A DNA stretch of 5,199 nt, taken from Bacillota bacterium. Its GTDB lineage: Bacteria; Bacillota; Clostridia; Acetivibrionales; DSM-2933. Positions 4,489-5,199 of this stretch are shown piece by piece. The DNA is taken from positions 1 through 5,199 of the forward strand of contig JAEZNF010000673.1 in assembly GCA_023441845.1 (NCBI GenBank). Reading direction: 5' to 3'. The translations under genes and the position numbers were made by a program. The notes under the pieces are model-generated. The model saw nothing but the letters and a program-made list of their open reading frames with translations, had not been told where the DNA came from and made no database searches. How positions within the stretch are numbered: position 1 is the first letter of the stretch; every line of letters starts with the position of its first letter.

Positions 4489-5199
4489 GTGAACAAAATA
4501 TAGATAAAAAGCCTGCACAGCGCAGAAGAGGACCACCTATGGGCGGCGGTATGGGGATGCCTGTGGAAAATGCCAAAAACTTTAAAGTATCATTAAAAAG
4601 ACTCATAGGTTATTTGAAGCCGCACAGGATAAACCTGATTATTGTGCTTGTATTTGCTATCGCAAGTACGACGTTTTCCGTATACTCACCCAAACTGATG
4701 AGTAAGGCAACAAATAAGCTGCAGGATGCTTACATGGCAAGAACCATGATAAAAAATGTGTCGGATGGACAGAAGAAAGCCGTTGAGGGGATCAGTAAAG
4801 CAATGTCGGAAGCCCAGACAAAAGCTGTTGATCAGATAGCAGTGCAGATGACTGATGTACAGAAAAAAATGACGGCACAAATTGGTCAGCAAATGAAGCA
4901 GATGCAGGCGCCAGAATTGAAGCCAGGTGCTAGCTCCAATCCCGGAGTTCAACAAATTAATCCGGAAGCTATGACGGCTATACAGGATTTCATGAAGCTA
5001 CCTATGATCGATACAATCAGTGACTCAAAACAAAAAGCCGAAACAATTATAAAAATGATAGATTTATTGTCTAAAATGCCAAATACCACGCAGAATTTAC
5101 AGCAGGCACAGACAATGGATACTGCTGCTTTTAAGACGGTGAAGGAGCTTTTAGGCCTTCCAGCTGTTGACAGGATAACCGATACTCAAAAGAAAAACG
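4485..5199 (+). CDS. Partner ABC exporter half-transporter (LmrD/BmrD-like), N-terminal part cut by right edge
   Basis: The ATG at 4485 overlaps the stop of the preceding ABC gene and is served by GAGGAGGAAA at 4471-4480, inside that gene. The frame stays open to the window end (238 residues seen). The N-terminus carries the Arg/Gly/Met-rich tail (QRRRGPPMGGGMGMPVENAK) followed by FKVSLKRLIGYLKPHR and a first membrane helix at about 49-69 (INLIIVLVFAIASTTFSVYS), the usual opening of the catalytic partner in heterodimeric exporters. After helix 1, where relatives have a short or moderate external loop, at least 165 hydrophilic residues follow without a second helix. They include a Gln/Lys/Met-rich stretch likely to be coiled coil (about 90-141), a Pro/Gly-rich break (142-160), and a repeated motif (I/V/M)(S/T)D-x-QKK. 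The ATPase domain is beyond the window. Topology places the insertion outside the cell if helix 1 runs inside to outside, as in the family. Confidence 0.88.
   Translation, partial: MSEQNIDKKPAQRRRGPPMGGGMGMPVENAKNFKVSLKRLIGYLKPHRINLIIVLVFAIASTTFSVYSPKLMSKATNKLQDAYMARTMIKNVSDGQKKAVEGISKAMSEAQTKAVDQIAVQMTDVQKKMTAQIGQQMKQMQAPELKPGASSNPGVQQINPEAMTAIQDFMKLPMIDTISDSKQKAETIIKMIDLLSKMPNTTQNLQQAQTMDTAAFKTVKELLGLPAVDRITDTQKKN

Noticed and set aside
2821..4606. Several minus-strand open frames of 60-85 codons opposite the ABC gene
   Set aside because: All are antisense to a gene with intact motifs throughout, and none has recognisable protein features.
4686..4955. Minus-strand open frame opposite the second ABC half
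   Set aside because: The + strand frame is open from 4485 to the window end with a strong start and family-typical N-terminus; the antisense frame is a shadow.

Overview
The window looks like a chromosomal segment of an AT-rich, Gram-positive, endospore-forming member of the Clostridia. The reasons are very AT-rich intergenic DNA, GTG and TTG starts with strong AGGAG-type ribosome binding sites, a Spo0E-family gene, and protein families (UvrA-like ATPase, two-domain MerR, MarR plus heterodimeric ABC exporter) typical of that group. The species cannot be named from the sequence. Every recognised gene is on the + strand.

Layout. 1-458: C-terminal end of a UvrA-like ABC ATPase cut by the left edge. 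524-1276: a 250-residue regulator with two MerR-type DNA-binding domains, close enough to the uvrA-like gene to share a transcript. 1277-1718: no protein gene. It holds a 106-bp palindromic repeat (copy A, 1258-1363), a perfect 19-bp-arm hairpin (1400-1439), and a compact, locally GC-richer, probably structured RNA (1531-1685) that has its own promoter and ends in an intrinsic terminator. 1719-1910: a 63-residue Spo0E-like protein directly behind that terminator, followed by a hairpin terminator. 1975-2254: a consensus sigma-A promoter, a candidate MarR operator, and a second, inverted copy of the 106-bp repeat (copy B, 2131-2236) inside the leader of the next operon. 2255-5199: marR, a degenerate-site ABC exporter half (575 aa), and a partner ABC half overlapping it by ATGA and cut by the right edge.

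How the parts fit. The right half is a self-contained drug-efflux operon: a MarR repressor followed by the two halves of a heterodimeric ABC exporter of the LmrCD/BmrCD/TM287-288 kind. The left half pairs a UvrA-like ATPase with a MerR regulator, a pairing compatible with drug response or DNA protection. Between them lies a separate unit, a structured leader RNA plus spo0E-like gene, bracketed by two inverted copies of a palindromic repeat that look like miniature inverted-repeat elements.

The points most worth following up are the unidentified structured RNA ahead of the spo0E-like gene, the pair of 106-bp palindromic elements (one supplies the end of merR, the other sits in the marR leader), and the unusually long insertion with a repeated motif after the first membrane helix of the second ABC half.
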